From NCBI GenBank assembly GCA_028281445.1, contig JANQJW010000018.1:64001-128000 (forward strand): a stretch of DNA of 64,000 nucleotides. Reading direction: 5' to 3'. This document shows positions 34,717-44,036 of this stretch, one piece after another. The stretch is from Planctomycetota bacterium. GTDB lineage: Bacteria; Planctomycetota; PLA2; JAEUHO01. Each line of letters begins with the position of its first letter. The first letter of the stretch is position 1. A program made the position numbers and the translations under genes. The notes beneath the pieces were generated by a model. It did no database searches, was not told where the DNA came from, and was given only the letters and a program-made list of their open reading frames with translations.

Positions 34717-35216
34717 TCACGACGGAGAGTCTCATCAACGGTCTCCAGCGCGAGACCGACATCATCAAGCACATCGCGAGCAAGGTGTCGGTTGACAAGC
34801 TTGACTGGCGGCCGACGCCCACGCAGCGCTCCTTGGGGGAGCTGCTCCACTACCTCACGGCGTGCGCGATCACGCCGGCCTACGCGATGGTCGACGGGAA
34901 CTGGGACCGCGGGAAGGCGGCCGAGGAGGAGTTGACGGCGCAGTACTCCTTCGAGACGTTCGAAGCCTGCATGGACCGGCAGATGGACCGTCTACACGAG
35001 CTGCTCTCGCCCATCACACCCGACGAAGCCATGGAGAAGACGACGACGCTGCCCTGGGGCGAAGAGGTACCGCTCGGCGTCGCCCTCATCGAAGCTGTCT
35101 GGAAGTGCTTCTGCACGTACCGGGTGACGCTCTTCATCACGACGAAGGAGAGCGGCGTCCCGCTCACGTCGCACAATCTGTGGATGGGGCGCGATGCGGA
35201 GCCCGCCCAGGCCTAA
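34713..35216 (+). CDS. DinB/YfiT-fold (four-helix) protein
   Basis: The 167-residue product resembles the DinB-like metal-dependent superfamily, which includes thiol-S-transferases. The start MITTESLINGLQRETDIIKHI is followed by WRPTPTQRSLGELLHYLTAC, the usual 'R.SlgelL.Hl' helix. EAVWKCFCTYRVTLFITTK lies near the end. The usual three metal-binding His are reduced, with only the one in LLHYL at its usual place. The typical second His position has Trp-Lys-Cys instead, so metal binding is uncertain. It is coupled to the preceding phosphodiesterase gene by ATGA, and the next ATG follows its TAA directly. Confidence 0.75.
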   Translation: MITTESLINGLQRETDIIKHIASKVSVDKLDWRPTPTQRSLGELLHYLTACAITPAYAMVDGNWDRGKAAEEELTAQYSFETFEACMDRQMDRLHELLSPITPDEAMEKTTTLPWGEEVPLGVALIEAVWKCFCTYRVTLFITTKESGVPLTSHNLWMGRDAEPAQA

Positions 35217-36776
35217 ATGCGCAGACTCCTCGTCGCCGTCGCCGCGTTCCTGCTGTTCCTGCTCCCGATCGGGTGCGGCGAGGACGATCCGCCGGTGCCC
35301 GCGCCCACCGGCGCGACCTATGACGCCGAAGGCAACCTGATCGGGTCTCAGGCGGACACGAGCACGAAGCGGCCGAACCTCGTCGTGATCATGATCGACA
35401 CTCTGCGGGCGGACGCGCTCACGCAAGAGCGCATGCCCTACCTCATGTCGCTCGCCAATGACGGCGTCACGCTGCCGGACGCCACCGCGCCGTCCCCGTG
35501 GACCGTTCCGTCGATTACCAGCTTCCTCACGGGCTTGCTGCCGAGCGGCCACGGGTGCGATCAGCCGTTGCGCGGCCCGCGTCTGCTGCCCGCCGTCACG
35601 ACCTTTGCCGAGGTCCTGCGCCAGGGCTACGACTACGAGACGGCGGCCTACACGGCAGGCCCGTGGATCGGCAAGAAGGAGTCCGTGCTGCAAGGCTTCA
35701 CGCGCGGCGGCCACCCGTACGCGATGCAGGGCACGTCGACAATTCTCAAGCGCTTTGCCGAGGTGCGGGACAAGCAGAAGCCCTTCTTCCTGTTCCTGCA
35801 CAGCTACGAGGCACACGATCCGTACGGCGAGGGCAATCACCCGTGGCCGCAGCTGCCCGTGCGCAACAAGCGCCACAGCGGTCTCGACCTTTCGCAGGTC
35901 ACGGAGCCCTGGCAGATCACGAAGCACGTCATGACGAGTTGGGACGAGCGCGTGGATCTCTACAACCGCCACGGCACGGCCTTGTCGAAGATCGTGGTGA
36001 AGTACGTGCACGCGGGCTTCATGGAGAACCCGCGTCCCGAGCTCGCGGACTTCTTGCGCGACGCGTACTGGAAGGGCGTGCTGTGGGTCGACGGGTTGAT
36101 TCGTTCGACCGTCGCCCAGCTTCGCGAGTGGGGCATGCTCGAGAACACCGTGCTCGTGGTCACCTCGGATCACGGGGAGGGGTTTGGCGAGCACGGCATC
36201 CTGGCGCACGGTCGCCAGCTCTACGACGAGCTGGTGCGCATTCCGCTGGTCATGACCGGACCGGCGCCGTTCCAGGGCGGTCGCGTGATCGACGGGGGCG
36301 TCGGCCTGCTCGACGTGATGCCCACGTTCCTCGAGTACGCGCGCTGCAAGCCGCTGGACCGGATTCAGGGGCGCTCGTTTCTCAAGCGCTTGACTACGAA
36401 TGCGCCCGGCCGGCCGATCTTCTCCGAGGAGATCCTCAACCGCGACAACACGGGCCTCGACACGCAGCAGGTGTTGACGTCTGTGCGCAGCAAGCGCTGG
36501 AAGTACATCGTGGTCTTCGACGAGCTCAAGGGCACCGTCATGGAGGAGGCCTACGATCTCCTCGCCGATCCCGACGAGCAGCACGACCTCTGCCAGGGCC
36601 TGGGTCGGATCGACGGACTCGAGTTCGACGCTGCCTTCTGCGAAGCCGTCGAGATGGCGCGCGACCGCATCTGGGGCGCGGCGGAGGCAGGCAACCGGCT
36701 ATACGCCAGCCCCTACGGCGCGGGCCGTGCGATGGTTACGTCGAAGCGCCCCGCGGCGTGTGACTCCGGCCGCTAG
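35217..36776 (+). CDS. Sulfatase-family lipoprotein without the formylglycine motif
   Basis: The 519-residue protein is a lipoprotein (lipobox PIGC, MRRLLVAVAAFLLFLLPIGC) of the alkaline phosphatase superfamily. The first metal site is VVIMIDTLRADAL. The nucleophile region reads APSPWTVPSITS, so the Cys/Ser of the C/S-x-P-x-R formylglycine motif is Thr96 and the Arg is Ile100. The second metal site is TSDHGEGFGEHG, and HGRQLYDELVRIPL follows. Thr is also the nucleophile in lipoteichoic-acid synthase-type transferases and phosphatases of this superfamily. Hydrolysis or transfer of a phosphoester is therefore as likely as of a sulfate ester. It directly follows the DinB-fold gene, and the three may act together. 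Confidence 0.85.
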   Translation: MRRLLVAVAAFLLFLLPIGCGEDDPPVPAPTGATYDAEGNLIGSQADTSTKRPNLVVIMIDTLRADALTQERMPYLMSLANDGVTLPDATAPSPWTVPSITSFLTGLLPSGHGCDQPLRGPRLLPAVTTFAEVLRQGYDYETAAYTAGPWIGKKESVLQGFTRGGHPYAMQGTSTILKRFAEVRDKQKPFFLFLHSYEAHDPYGEGNHPWPQLPVRNKRHSGLDLSQVTEPWQITKHVMTSWDERVDLYNRHGTALSKIVVKYVHAGFMENPRPELADFLRDAYWKGVLWVDGLIRSTVAQLREWGMLENTVLVVTSDHGEGFGEHGILAHGRQLYDELVRIPLVMTGPAPFQGGRVIDGGVGLLDVMPTFLEYARCKPLDRIQGRSFLKRLTTNAPGRPIFSEEILNRDNTGLDTQQVLTSVRSKRWKYIVVFDELKGTVMEEAYDLLADPDEQHDLCQGLGRIDGLEFDAAFCEAVEMARDRIWGAAEAGNRLYASPYGAGRAMVTSKRPAACDSGR

Positions 36777-36796
36777 CGAGCACAGGCTCCGCGCAC

Positions 36797-36802
36797 TACG
36801 CT
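36797..36802 (+). promoter_or_regulatory. Putative -10 box (TACGCT) of the CHAT-TPR gene
   Basis: TACGCT ends nine bases before a TTG at 36812 and 16 bases before the GTG at 36819. The spacing seen at other genes favours the TTG, which is out of frame with the rest of the gene (see findings). Confidence 0.35.
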
Positions 36803-36818
36803 GCGGACACGTTGAGAC

Positions 36819-39800
36819 GTGCCGCTTGCCTGCTGCTGCTTCTTTCTTGGACTCGCGTCCGCGCACGCGGCGCCGCCGCCTTCCCCCGTGCAGGGCGCCG
36901 ACCAGGCTCTGCGGGCCTTCGAAGGCGGTGACGAGGAGACCCTGAAGAACCTCGCCGCGCGCAACAAGCCCGACCCCTGGCTCGTCGCCGACCAACTCGT
37001 CGCACGAGGCAGGCACGACGCGGCCGAGGCCTTCGCCAAAGCCGCACCGAGGGCGCTCACCGCGAAGCTGCCCTACTACGTCTGGTCTCGGCGCGAACAG
37101 CCGTCAGAGGACACGGAGCGTAGGGTGCTCGCCGACATGATGGGAGCACTCGATCGGAACGAGCCCCTGGACGCGGTCGTCCCCGTCCCCGAACGGCTCG
37201 ACAGCGTGACGACGATCCAGATCGCGACCTACCGCGCGCTTGCGCTCCAGCGTGTGCACCAGCCGAAGGAGAGTGCGAAGGGGTTTCTTGCTGCCGGTCG
37301 CGCGGCCGAGAAGCTCGGTTGGCTCTGGCGCGCCGGTATGGGCTTCAACCGCGCCGCGAGCGTGGCCTTCCGCTCGGCCGACTGGAAGGCCGCGGACGAG
37401 ACGTTTCGCGCCGCGCTCGCAATAGCACGCCGGTTGGGACACGGCCGCGCCGTCGCGAGCACGCTGCACAACCTTGGCGTGGTCCACAAGAACCTCGGAA
37501 ACTACGACGAAGCGCTCGTCCGCTTCGAGGAGTCCCTGGGCATCAAGCGCGGCGCCAACGACCGCGCCGGGGCGGCGCGCACGCTCAACAGCATCGCCAC
37601 CGTTCACCAGGAAGTGGGGCGCTATCCCCTCGCGCTCGAACGCTACGACGAAGCCCTCAAGATCCAGCGCGCGCTGAAGGACGTGAGCGGCGAATCCACC
37701 ACGCGTGCCAACCTGGGCACGCTGCATACGCGGCTCGGCACCTACCCCGAGGCCCTCGCGCACTTCCAGGCGGCGTTGGCAATCACCCGCAGGCTGAACA
37801 AGACCCACGTGCTCGTCGACACGCTCGGTAACATCGGTTCGCTGCACATGCACCTGGGCGAGTACGCCGCCGCGATCGAACACCTCGAGGAGTCCCGCCG
37901 CATCGCGGAGGAGGTCAAGGACACCTCGAGCGCTGCGCACGCCATGATGAACCTGGGAATCGTCTATCGGCGCATCGGTGAGCCCGACGCGGCGTTGGAG
38001 CATCTCGAGCAGGCGCGCGCCGCGGCGGAGGCCATCGGGGAGAAGGCGCTGGCCGCGTACAGCCTGCACAACAGCGGCGGCGTTCACATTGCGGTCGGCA
38101 ACTACGCGGCTGCCGCCGAACCCCTCGAGGCAGCCCTGGCGCGGCGCCGGGCTCTCGGCGACGCCGCCGGCGTTGCGACGACCCTGAGCGATCTCGGCCT
38201 CGTTCACGCGCATCAGGGGAAGGTCTCCCGCGCCCTCGAACTCTTGAACGACGCCCTCACGCGCCGACGCGCGCTCGGCACCGCCGGCGACGTGGCGGAA
38301 ACGCTGTGCAACATCGGCGCTACCCACCGCGGGACAGGCGACTTCAAGAGCGCGTGCACGGCGTACGACGAGGCGTACGCGCTGCTGGAGGGCTCGCCCG
38401 CGCGCGAGCGTCTGGCACACGCATGCTGGGGTCTCGCGGAGGTCGCCCTCGCAACCGCCGGTGATGCTGCCACCTGGGCGCGCCGCGGCATCGAGCACGT
38501 CAACGCCCTCTCCTCGGGCCTGTCCGAGGGGGCGGGCGCGCGTGAGCTGTTCGCCGGTCTGTTCGACGCCGGATACCGCGCCGCGCTGCGCGCGGACAAC
38601 ACCGAGGACCTGTTCTGGTTCCTCGAGCAGGGGCGTGCGGGATCACTGCGCGAAGGGCTGGGTTCGCGCAGCGCGCTCGAAGCGGCGGTCATTCCCGCAG
38701 CGTTGCGTCGTGCGCTGAGCCTCGCGCGCAGCGCCGAGCGCCACGCGCTCGACGCCTACGGGCGCGCGATGCGCTCGCGGAGCCTTCGGTCGATTCGCGC
38801 AGCACGCAAGACGTGGGAGGCCGCACGAGACGAGGTCGCCAAGGCCGAGGCGCGCATCCAGCGCACCGCCCGGTCCGCTGCGGACGTGACCGTCGCGCCG
38901 CCGATCACGCTCGCCGCGCTGCGCAGCCAGTTCGAGCCCGACGAAGTGCTGCTCCTCTTCGGCCTGACAAGCGACGAGGGCCTGGCGCTCGTCGTCCGGG
39001 CGGACGGAGCACGCGTCGTGCGGTTGCCGCCGTCCGACGCGATTGCCACGGCTGTTGACGCCCTACTGGCCGACGACAGGCGCCACATCGTGCCGAAGGA
39101 GGCTGCGCCGTTGGCGAAGCTGATCATCGAGCCGTTGCGACTCGGCGACGACGTGCGTCGCGTCCTGGTCTCGCCGACCGGACGCCTCGGGTACGTGCCC
39201 TTCACCCTGCTGCTCCCGAAGCGCGAGGTCGTGTACGTGCCGTCGGCGACGACGTATCGGGTTCTCCGCGAGCAAGGGGGCGAGCGCGGCGCGGGCATTC
39301 TTGCGCTGGGCGATCCGGACTACGGCACGCATGCGGCGCGCAGGGGACAGAGACACCGTGCCGGTGCGCTCCACAGCTTGGTCCCGCTGCCTGCTTCGCG
39401 CAACGAGGTGAGCACGATCGGGACAGCGGCGCTTGTCGGCAGCGCAGCATCGGAAACCAACGTCGCGCGGCGCGTCGCTGAGCGCGAGCGGTGGCGCGCG
39501 GTCCACTTCGCTTGCCACGGGCTTGTCGATGCCGAACGGCCGATGTTCTCCTCGCTGGCCCTCGCGCGCGATGCGGACAACGACGGCTTCCTGACGGCGC
39601 TCGAGATCTTCCGCCTGCGGGTGCCTGCCGATCTGGTCACGATGTCGGCCTGCGAGACGGCGAAGGGGCGGATCTACCGCACGGAGGGCATCGTCGGGCT
39701 GACCCGCGCGTTCATGCATGCCGGCGCACCGCGCGTGCTCTGCTCGCTCTGGAAGGTGGACGACGAGGCAACGCAGGCGTTGATGATCAGGTTCTACGAA

Positions 39801-40001
39801 TTGTGGGATCCCAAGGACGGCACCGAGGGGCTCGATGCACCGGCGGCGCTGCGAAAGGCGCAGGCTTTCGTGCGCGGCTTCAAGCGAGACGAGGTCGACG
39901 CGGAAGCCAGCCGCAAGGCCGGCCGTACGGTCACGAAGCAGGTCCGGACGTGGCAGCACCCGTACTTCTGGGCTGCCTGGGTGTTGTGGGGTCTTCCGTA
40001 G
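36819..40001 (+). CDS. Secreted TPR-CHAT protein
   Basis: The 1060-residue product (from GTG 36819) has an N-terminal export signal with a good cleavage site at AHA-APPP. A helical region leads to about eight tetratricopeptide repeats of the 42-residue Kinesin-light-chain type (about 190-560, for example ASTLHNLGVVHKNLGNYDEA). The C-terminal CHAT domain (about 740-1060) is a caspase-like fold with the catalytic pair in VHFACHG (His near 900) and TMSACETAKG (Cys near 944). LTRAFMHAGAPRVLCSLWKV is also typical. Such proteins are likely peptidases switched on by a partner bound to the TPRs. The start region may hold a one-base insertion, and a TTG at 36812 would give a more usual signal peptide. 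No partner gene is adjacent. Confidence 0.88.
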   Translation: MPLACCCFFLGLASAHAAPPPSPVQGADQALRAFEGGDEETLKNLAARNKPDPWLVADQLVARGRHDAAEAFAKAAPRALTAKLPYYVWSRREQPSEDTERRVLADMMGALDRNEPLDAVVPVPERLDSVTTIQIATYRALALQRVHQPKESAKGFLAAGRAAEKLGWLWRAGMGFNRAASVAFRSADWKAADETFRAALAIARRLGHGRAVASTLHNLGVVHKNLGNYDEALVRFEESLGIKRGANDRAGAARTLNSIATVHQEVGRYPLALERYDEALKIQRALKDVSGESTTRANLGTLHTRLGTYPEALAHFQAALAITRRLNKTHVLVDTLGNIGSLHMHLGEYAAAIEHLEESRRIAEEVKDTSSAAHAMMNLGIVYRRIGEPDAALEHLEQARAAAEAIGEKALAAYSLHNSGGVHIAVGNYAAAAEPLEAALARRRALGDAAGVATTLSDLGLVHAHQGKVSRALELLNDALTRRRALGTAGDVAETLCNIGATHRGTGDFKSACTAYDEAYALLEGSPARERLAHACWGLAEVALATAGDAATWARRGIEHVNALSSGLSEGAGARELFAGLFDAGYRAALRADNTEDLFWFLEQGRAGSLREGLGSRSALEAAVIPAALRRALSLARSAERHALDAYGRAMRSRSLRSIRAARKTWEAARDEVAKAEARIQRTARSAADVTVAPPITLAALRSQFEPDEVLLLFGLTSDEGLALVVRADGARVVRLPPSDAIATAVDALLADDRRHIVPKEAAPLAKLIIEPLRLGDDVRRVLVSPTGRLGYVPFTLLLPKREVVYVPSATTYRVLREQGGERGAGILALGDPDYGTHAARRGQRHRAGALHSLVPLPASRNEVSTIGTAALVGSAASETNVARRVAERERWRAVHFACHGLVDAERPMFSSLALARDADNDGFLTALEIFRLRVPADLVTMSACETAKGRIYRTEGIVGLTRAFMHAGAPRVLCSLWKVDDEATQALMIRFYELWDPKDGTEGLDAPAALRKAQAFVRGFKRDEVDAEASRKAGRTVTKQVRTWQHPYFWAAWVLWGLP

Positions 40002-40005
40002 TCGC

Positions 40006-40881
40006 TCAGCCCTCGAGCTCGCCCAGCTTCTCGTAGAGCTCCTTCTGTTCCGGCGTGGGGTTCTCGGGCACGACGATCTGCACGTGCGCAAGCAAGTCGC
40101 CGTTCTTGATGCCCAGCCCCTTGAGGCGCAGGAGCGTGCCGGAGGACGTGCCCGCGGGAATCGTCACCGTCGCCTCGCCGTTGAGCGTCGGTACCGGCAC
40201 CTTGCCGCCGAGCACGGCCGTCGGCGCGGGCGTCTTCAGGTCGACGTGGAGGTCGTTGCCCGCGCGGCGAAAACGCGCATCCGTGGCAACGCGGATGCGG
40301 AGCATCAGGTCTCCCGGCGGACCGCCGCTCATGCTCGGCTGCCCCAGACCCTGCAAGCGCATCGCCGTGCCGTCTTCGATGCCCTCGGGGATCTTGATGG
40401 TGACGTTCTTCATGTCTTGAGGGGAATGCGGGCCTTGCGGCATGCGCAGGCTGACCTCGGCCTCGCCGCCGCGCGCCGCGGTCTGGAAGTCGACGCGCAG
40501 CTCCGCCTCGACGTCGCTGCCGCGGCGCTGCACCCGACGCGCGTGAAACGGCACGCCGAAGCCGCCGAAGAGATCGCCGTGGCGGCCGAGGAAGTCCTCG
40601 ATGGAGAAGGACGTGAAGGCGTCGCCGAAGATGTCGCCGAGGTCCCCGATGCCGCCGGCGAAGCCGCCCTTGAGGCGTTGGTCGTAGGCCTGGCGCTTCT
40701 TGGAGTCGGTCAGCACCTCGTAGGCCTGCGTCAACTCCTTGAAGCGATCCTCCGCCGCCTTGTCGCCCGGGTTCTTGTCCGGGTGGTACTTGATGGCCAG
40801 CTTGCGGTACGTCTGCCGGATCTCGTCCGCCGACGCGTCTTCCGCGACCCCGAGGACTTCGTAGAGGTTCTTGCCGCTCAC
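40006..40881 (-). CDS. J-domain co-chaperone (DnaJ/CbpA type without zinc finger)
   Basis: The product, 291 residues from the GTG, starts with a J domain (NLYEVLGV, then YHPDKNPGD with the HPD motif). It has a Gly/Phe-rich linker ([19 protein letters not shown], then GDLFGGFG). The two beta-sandwich substrate domains ([20 protein letters not shown], then [19 protein letters not shown]) end in a dimerisation tail ([16 protein letters not shown]). The CxxCxGxG zinc repeats are missing, as in CbpA. It stimulates DnaK ATPase activity. The GTG at 40881 lies seven bases after a minus-strand TAGCTT box. A TTG three codons upstream overlaps that box and is less likely. Confidence 0.92.
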   Translation of the reverse strand: MSGKNLYEVLGVAEDASADEIRQTYRKLAIKYHPDKNPGDKAAEDRFKELTQAYEVLTDSKKRQAYDQRLKGGFAGGIGDLGDIFGDAFTSFSIEDFLGRHGDLFGGFGVPFHARRVQRRGSDVEAELRVDFQTAARGGEAEVSLRMPQGPHSPQDMKNVTIKIPEGIEDGTAMRLQGLGQPSMSGGPPGDLMLRIRVATDARFRRAGNDLHVDLKTPAPTAVLGGKVPVPTLNGEATVTIPAGTSSGTLLRLKGLGIKNGDLLAHVQIVVPENPTPEQKELYEKLGELEG

Positions 40882-40888
40882 GGCGGTC

Positions 40889-40894
40889 AAGCTA
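40889..40894 (-). promoter_or_regulatory. Putative -10 box (TAGCTT) of the J-domain gene
   Basis: TAGCTT on the minus strand ends seven bases before GTG 40881. It faces away from the copper ATPase box at 40928. Confidence 0.45.
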
Positions 40895-40927
40895 CCGCCA
40901 AACCAGCCTTCCGCCGAATCCCACGGC

Positions 40928-40933
40928 TACGCT
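40928..40933 (+). promoter_or_regulatory. Putative -10 box (TACGCT) of the copper ATPase gene
   Basis: TACGCT ends seven bases before the GTG start at 40941. Confidence 0.45.
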
Positions 40934-40940
40934 TGGACGC

Positions 40941-43256
40941 GTGACCACCGCGGCGCCCCGATCCCCGTCCGACGTCCACGACCTGCCCGTGGAGGGGATG
41001 CACTGCGCGGGCTGCGCCTCCTCGGTGACGAAGCTGGTCGAACGCGTCGGCGGGGTCCGCGAGGTGGAGGCCAACTTCGGCACCCAGCGGGTGCGATTCC
41101 GCGGCGATGTGGCATATGGGGACCTCTCCGAGAGCCTCGCGAAGGGCGGCTACGGGCTGGGCACCCGCCTGACCGAGCTCGCCGGCGTCGCGCCCGAAGA
41201 CCACGAACGACTCCGGGCGCTGGACGGTGTGCTCTCCGTCGAAGCCGAGGGCACGACCGTCGTGGTCGAGCACGTCGATGATCTCGAGCTCGTCGATACG
41301 CTCCGCGACTTCGTGGCCGAGACGGGGCACGTGCACACGCTCTACGACCCGGCCTCGGGACACTGGCGCATCGAGGCATCCAGGTGGTGGTGGCGGATCC
41401 TGGTCGCCGGTCCGCTCGCCCTCTACCTCATGGCCGTGTCCATGTGGTCGCCGCAGCACTGGCTGCCCAACACACCCGGCGCGATCTCGTCTCTCATCGT
41501 CGCCACGGTCGTTCAGTTCGGGCCGGGGCTGCCCTTCCTCAAGGGCGCGTGGCAGGCGATCCGCGGCGGCCGCGCGGACATGAACGTGCTGATCGCGCTG
41601 GGCACGCTTGGGGCCTACGGCTACAGCGCGGTGCTGGTGGTGCGCAATCCGTCGCAGCCCGTCTACTTCGAGACGGGTGCCATGATCGTGCTTCTCGTCT
41701 GCGTGGGCCGGTGGCTCGAAGCCCGCGCGCGCCAGGCCACGGGCGATGCGGTGGGAGCGCTCGCCCGCCTCCAGCCCGAGACGGCCGTCGTCGTGCGCGA
41801 GGGCGCCGACGAACAGGTGCTCGCGATCCACCGCGTGCTGGTCGGCGATCTCGTACGCGTGAAGCCCGGCACGACGGTCCCGGTGGACGGCGAAGTCGTC
41901 GCGGGCGCTTCGGCGATCGACGAGTCGATGCTCACCGGCGAGTCCATGCCGGTCGAGAAGACCGTCGGCGATGTCGTGACAGGCGGCACGCGCAACACGA
42001 CAGGTAGCCTCGACGTCCGCGTCACGGCGGTCGGGGATGCGACCGTCCTGCGCCGCATTACGGACTGGGTGGCAGCCGCACAGAGCGGCGTCGCGCCTGT
42101 CGCGCGCACAGCCGACCGGGTGGCGGCGATCTTCGTGCCCGCGGTGCTCGGCGTCGCCGTCGTGACGTTCGGCGCCTGGTTCCTGTTCGCGGGCGACGCG
42201 GTGAAGGGGCTCGTCACCAGCGTTTCCGTGCTCCTGATCGCGTGTCCCTGCGCGCTGGGGCTCGCGACGCCCACCGCGATCGTGGTCGGTACCGGCCGCG
42301 CAGCGCGGCGGGGGATCCTCGTCAAGGGCGGCGAGGTGATCGAACGCGCGGCCGACATCGGCACCGTCGCCTTCGACAAGACCGGCACGCTGACGAACGG
42401 CACGCCGGAGGTCGTGTCCGTGATGCCTCACGAAGGGGCGGCCGATGACCTGCTGCGGTTCGCCGCCGGCGTCGAGAGCCGCTCGGAGCATCCCCTTGCT
42501 ACCGCGGTCCAGGTGGCGGCGCGGGAGCGCGGTCTGGAGATCCCGGCTTGCGAGTCCTTTCGCGCCGTGCCCGGCGAGGGCGTGGAAGGGCGGGTTGAGC
42601 GGCGGCGGGTGCGAGTCGGCAACCGTGACTTCCTGCGGCTCGCGGGCGTGACGTTCGACGCACCGAAGAGCGACGCGACGCTGCTTCACGTCGCGGTCGA
42701 CGGCGACTATGCCGGCACGCTGGCCGTCGAAGACGCGCCCCGACTCGAAGCCGCAGAGGCCGTCGCCGCGCTACGCGACGACGGCTACGACCTGGCTCTC
42801 ATCTCCGGCGACCGCCGCGTCGTGGCGGAGGCCATCGCCGCGCAGGTCGGCATCAAGGAGGTGCACGGCGAGCAGACACCGCTCGATAAGGCCGCGTGGC
42901 TGAAGGAGCGAGAGCGCGTGGCCATGGTTGGGGACGGCGTCAACGACGCGCCGGCGATGGCCGTAGCTGATGTGGGAATCGCCGTCTCGGGTGCGACGGA
43001 CGTGGCGTCCGCCACCGCGGGCATCGCCTTGGTGCACCCCGACCTGCGCCGTGTACCGGAGGCGTTTCGCCTGTGCCGCCGAACGCTCAAGACGATCCGC
43101 CAGAACCTGTTCTGGGCATTCGCCTACAACACGCTCGGCATCCCATTGGCTGCGGTCGGCCTCCTGAGTCCGACGTTTGCTGCAGGCGCCATGGCGCTCT
43201 CGAGTGTGTGCGTTGTCAGCAACTCCCTGCGTTTGCGCAGCGTGAAGCTCGATTAG
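40941..43256 (+). CDS. copA: Copper-translocating P1B-type ATPase
   Basis: The 771-residue protein exports copper from the cytosol with ATP. It has an N-terminal metal-binding domain ([18 protein letters not shown]) and a second, degenerate HMA-like segment near 80-125. The membrane domain follows, with the TGES actuator loop, the metal-site CPC in [15 protein letters not shown], the phosphorylated Asp in [10 protein letters not shown] and the SEHPLA nucleotide-site motif. The hinge is [21 protein letters not shown] plus the C-terminal NxxxxS-type helices point to Cu(I). The start is GTG, seven bases after TACGCT. Its TAG stop is the first half of the next gene's -10 box. Confidence 0.94.
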   Translation: MTTAAPRSPSDVHDLPVEGMHCAGCASSVTKLVERVGGVREVEANFGTQRVRFRGDVAYGDLSESLAKGGYGLGTRLTELAGVAPEDHERLRALDGVLSVEAEGTTVVVEHVDDLELVDTLRDFVAETGHVHTLYDPASGHWRIEASRWWWRILVAGPLALYLMAVSMWSPQHWLPNTPGAISSLIVATVVQFGPGLPFLKGAWQAIRGGRADMNVLIALGTLGAYGYSAVLVVRNPSQPVYFETGAMIVLLVCVGRWLEARARQATGDAVGALARLQPETAVVVREGADEQVLAIHRVLVGDLVRVKPGTTVPVDGEVVAGASAIDESMLTGESMPVEKTVGDVVTGGTRNTTGSLDVRVTAVGDATVLRRITDWVAAAQSGVAPVARTADRVAAIFVPAVLGVAVVTFGAWFLFAGDAVKGLVTSVSVLLIACPCALGLATPTAIVVGTGRAARRGILVKGGEVIERAADIGTVAFDKTGTLTNGTPEVVSVMPHEGAADDLLRFAAGVESRSEHPLATAVQVAARERGLEIPACESFRAVPGEGVEGRVERRRVRVGNRDFLRLAGVTFDAPKSDATLLHVAVDGDYAGTLAVEDAPRLEAAEAVAALRDDGYDLALISGDRRVVAEAIAAQVGIKEVHGEQTPLDKAAWLKERERVAMVGDGVNDAPAMAVADVGIAVSGATDVASATAGIALVHPDLRRVPEAFRLCRRTLKTIRQNLFWAFAYNTLGIPLAAVGLLSPTFAAGAMALSSVCVVSNSLRLRSVKLD

Positions 43257-43259
43257 GCT
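43254..43259 (+). promoter_or_regulatory. Putative -10 box (TAGGCT) of the LpxH-like gene
   Basis: TAGGCT overlaps the stop codon of the copper ATPase and ends eight bases before GTG 43268. It supports that start over the ATG at 43307. Confidence 0.45.
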
Positions 43260-43267
43260 CTCTGCCC

Positions 43268-44032
43268 GTGAAGCACGCGATCCCTACGATCCAGGACGTG
43301 GCACCGATGGAGCCGCCCGTCGTCGTGGTGGGGGACGTGCATCTGTCGCCGGAAGAGCCCGAGGTGACGCAGCAGTTCCTGGCGTGGCTCGAGACCCTGC
43401 CGTGCTCGTGCGCGACACTCATCCTCCTGGGCGACCTCTTCGAGATGTGGCTCGGCCGCCCGATGCAGACCGACCCGCTCCCGAAGGCGGTGCTTGCCAA
43501 GATCGGGACCCTCGGCGCTGGCGGCATGCGCATCGCGTTCATGCCCGGCAACCGGGACGTGCTCTTCCGCGGCGCGGACGGGGTCGACATCGAGATCTGG
43601 GGCGATCCGGTGCGCACCACGTGGGGGGAGCGACGCGTCGTGCTCACGCATGGCGATCAGCTCTGCACCGCGGACCGCGCCTACCAGTCGATGCGGCGCT
43701 TCATCCACGGCCCGGGGCGCGCGCTGACTCGCATCGCGCCGTACTGGTTCATGCGCTGGCTGGGCAACGGGATGCGCGATCTCTCCACGCGCGAGATCAA
43801 GAAGAAGGCCGTCGCCACGATGGACATCGACTACGGCGAAGCCCGGCGGTGGCTCGAGGCCTACGAGTGCGACCTGTTGGTGGCCGGCCACGTCCATACC
43901 GGCGTGCACCACAGCCATGCCGGGCCGCCGCACCAGGACGTCATGGTGCTCAAGGACTGGGAGCACGGCGGCGGCGTCGTGACCTTCGATGCGGAAGGGG
44001 TGCGGCTCGAGCCGCCGCTGCCCCTACAGTGA
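43268..44032 (+). CDS. UDP-2,3-diacylglucosamine diphosphatase-like metallophosphoesterase
   Basis: The 254-residue product matches the LpxH family, which removes UMP from UDP-2,3-diacylglucosamine in lipid A synthesis at the inner membrane. Metal-site motifs are VVGDVHLS, LLGDLFEMW, PGNRDVLF, LTHGDQL and AGHVHTGVHH. The helical insertion with IKKKAVATMD and the FIHGPGRALTRIAPYWFMRW segment also fit LpxH. A more general metallophosphoesterase role is possible, since no other lpx gene is nearby. The start is GTG, eight bases after TAGGCT. Confidence 0.82.
   Translation: MKHAIPTIQDVAPMEPPVVVVGDVHLSPEEPEVTQQFLAWLETLPCSCATLILLGDLFEMWLGRPMQTDPLPKAVLAKIGTLGAGGMRIAFMPGNRDVLFRGADGVDIEIWGDPVRTTWGERRVVLTHGDQLCTADRAYQSMRRFIHGPGRALTRIAPYWFMRWLGNGMRDLSTREIKKKAVATMDIDYGEARRWLEAYECDLLVAGHVHTGVHHSHAGPPHQDVMVLKDWEHGGGVVTFDAEGVRLEPPLPLQ
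44025..44030 (+). promoter_or_regulatory. Putative -10 box (TACAGT) of the radical SAM gene
   Basis: TACAGT, at the end of the LpxH-like gene, ends six bases before the ATG at 44037. Confidence 0.4.
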
Positions 44033-44036
44033 TCTG

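Noticed and set aside
36819..40001. TPR-CHAT, C25 peptidase and XPB as parts of an antiphage system
   Set aside because: They are far apart, two are exported, and neighbours are housekeeping or envelope genes. No nuclease, sensor or CRISPR component is near.
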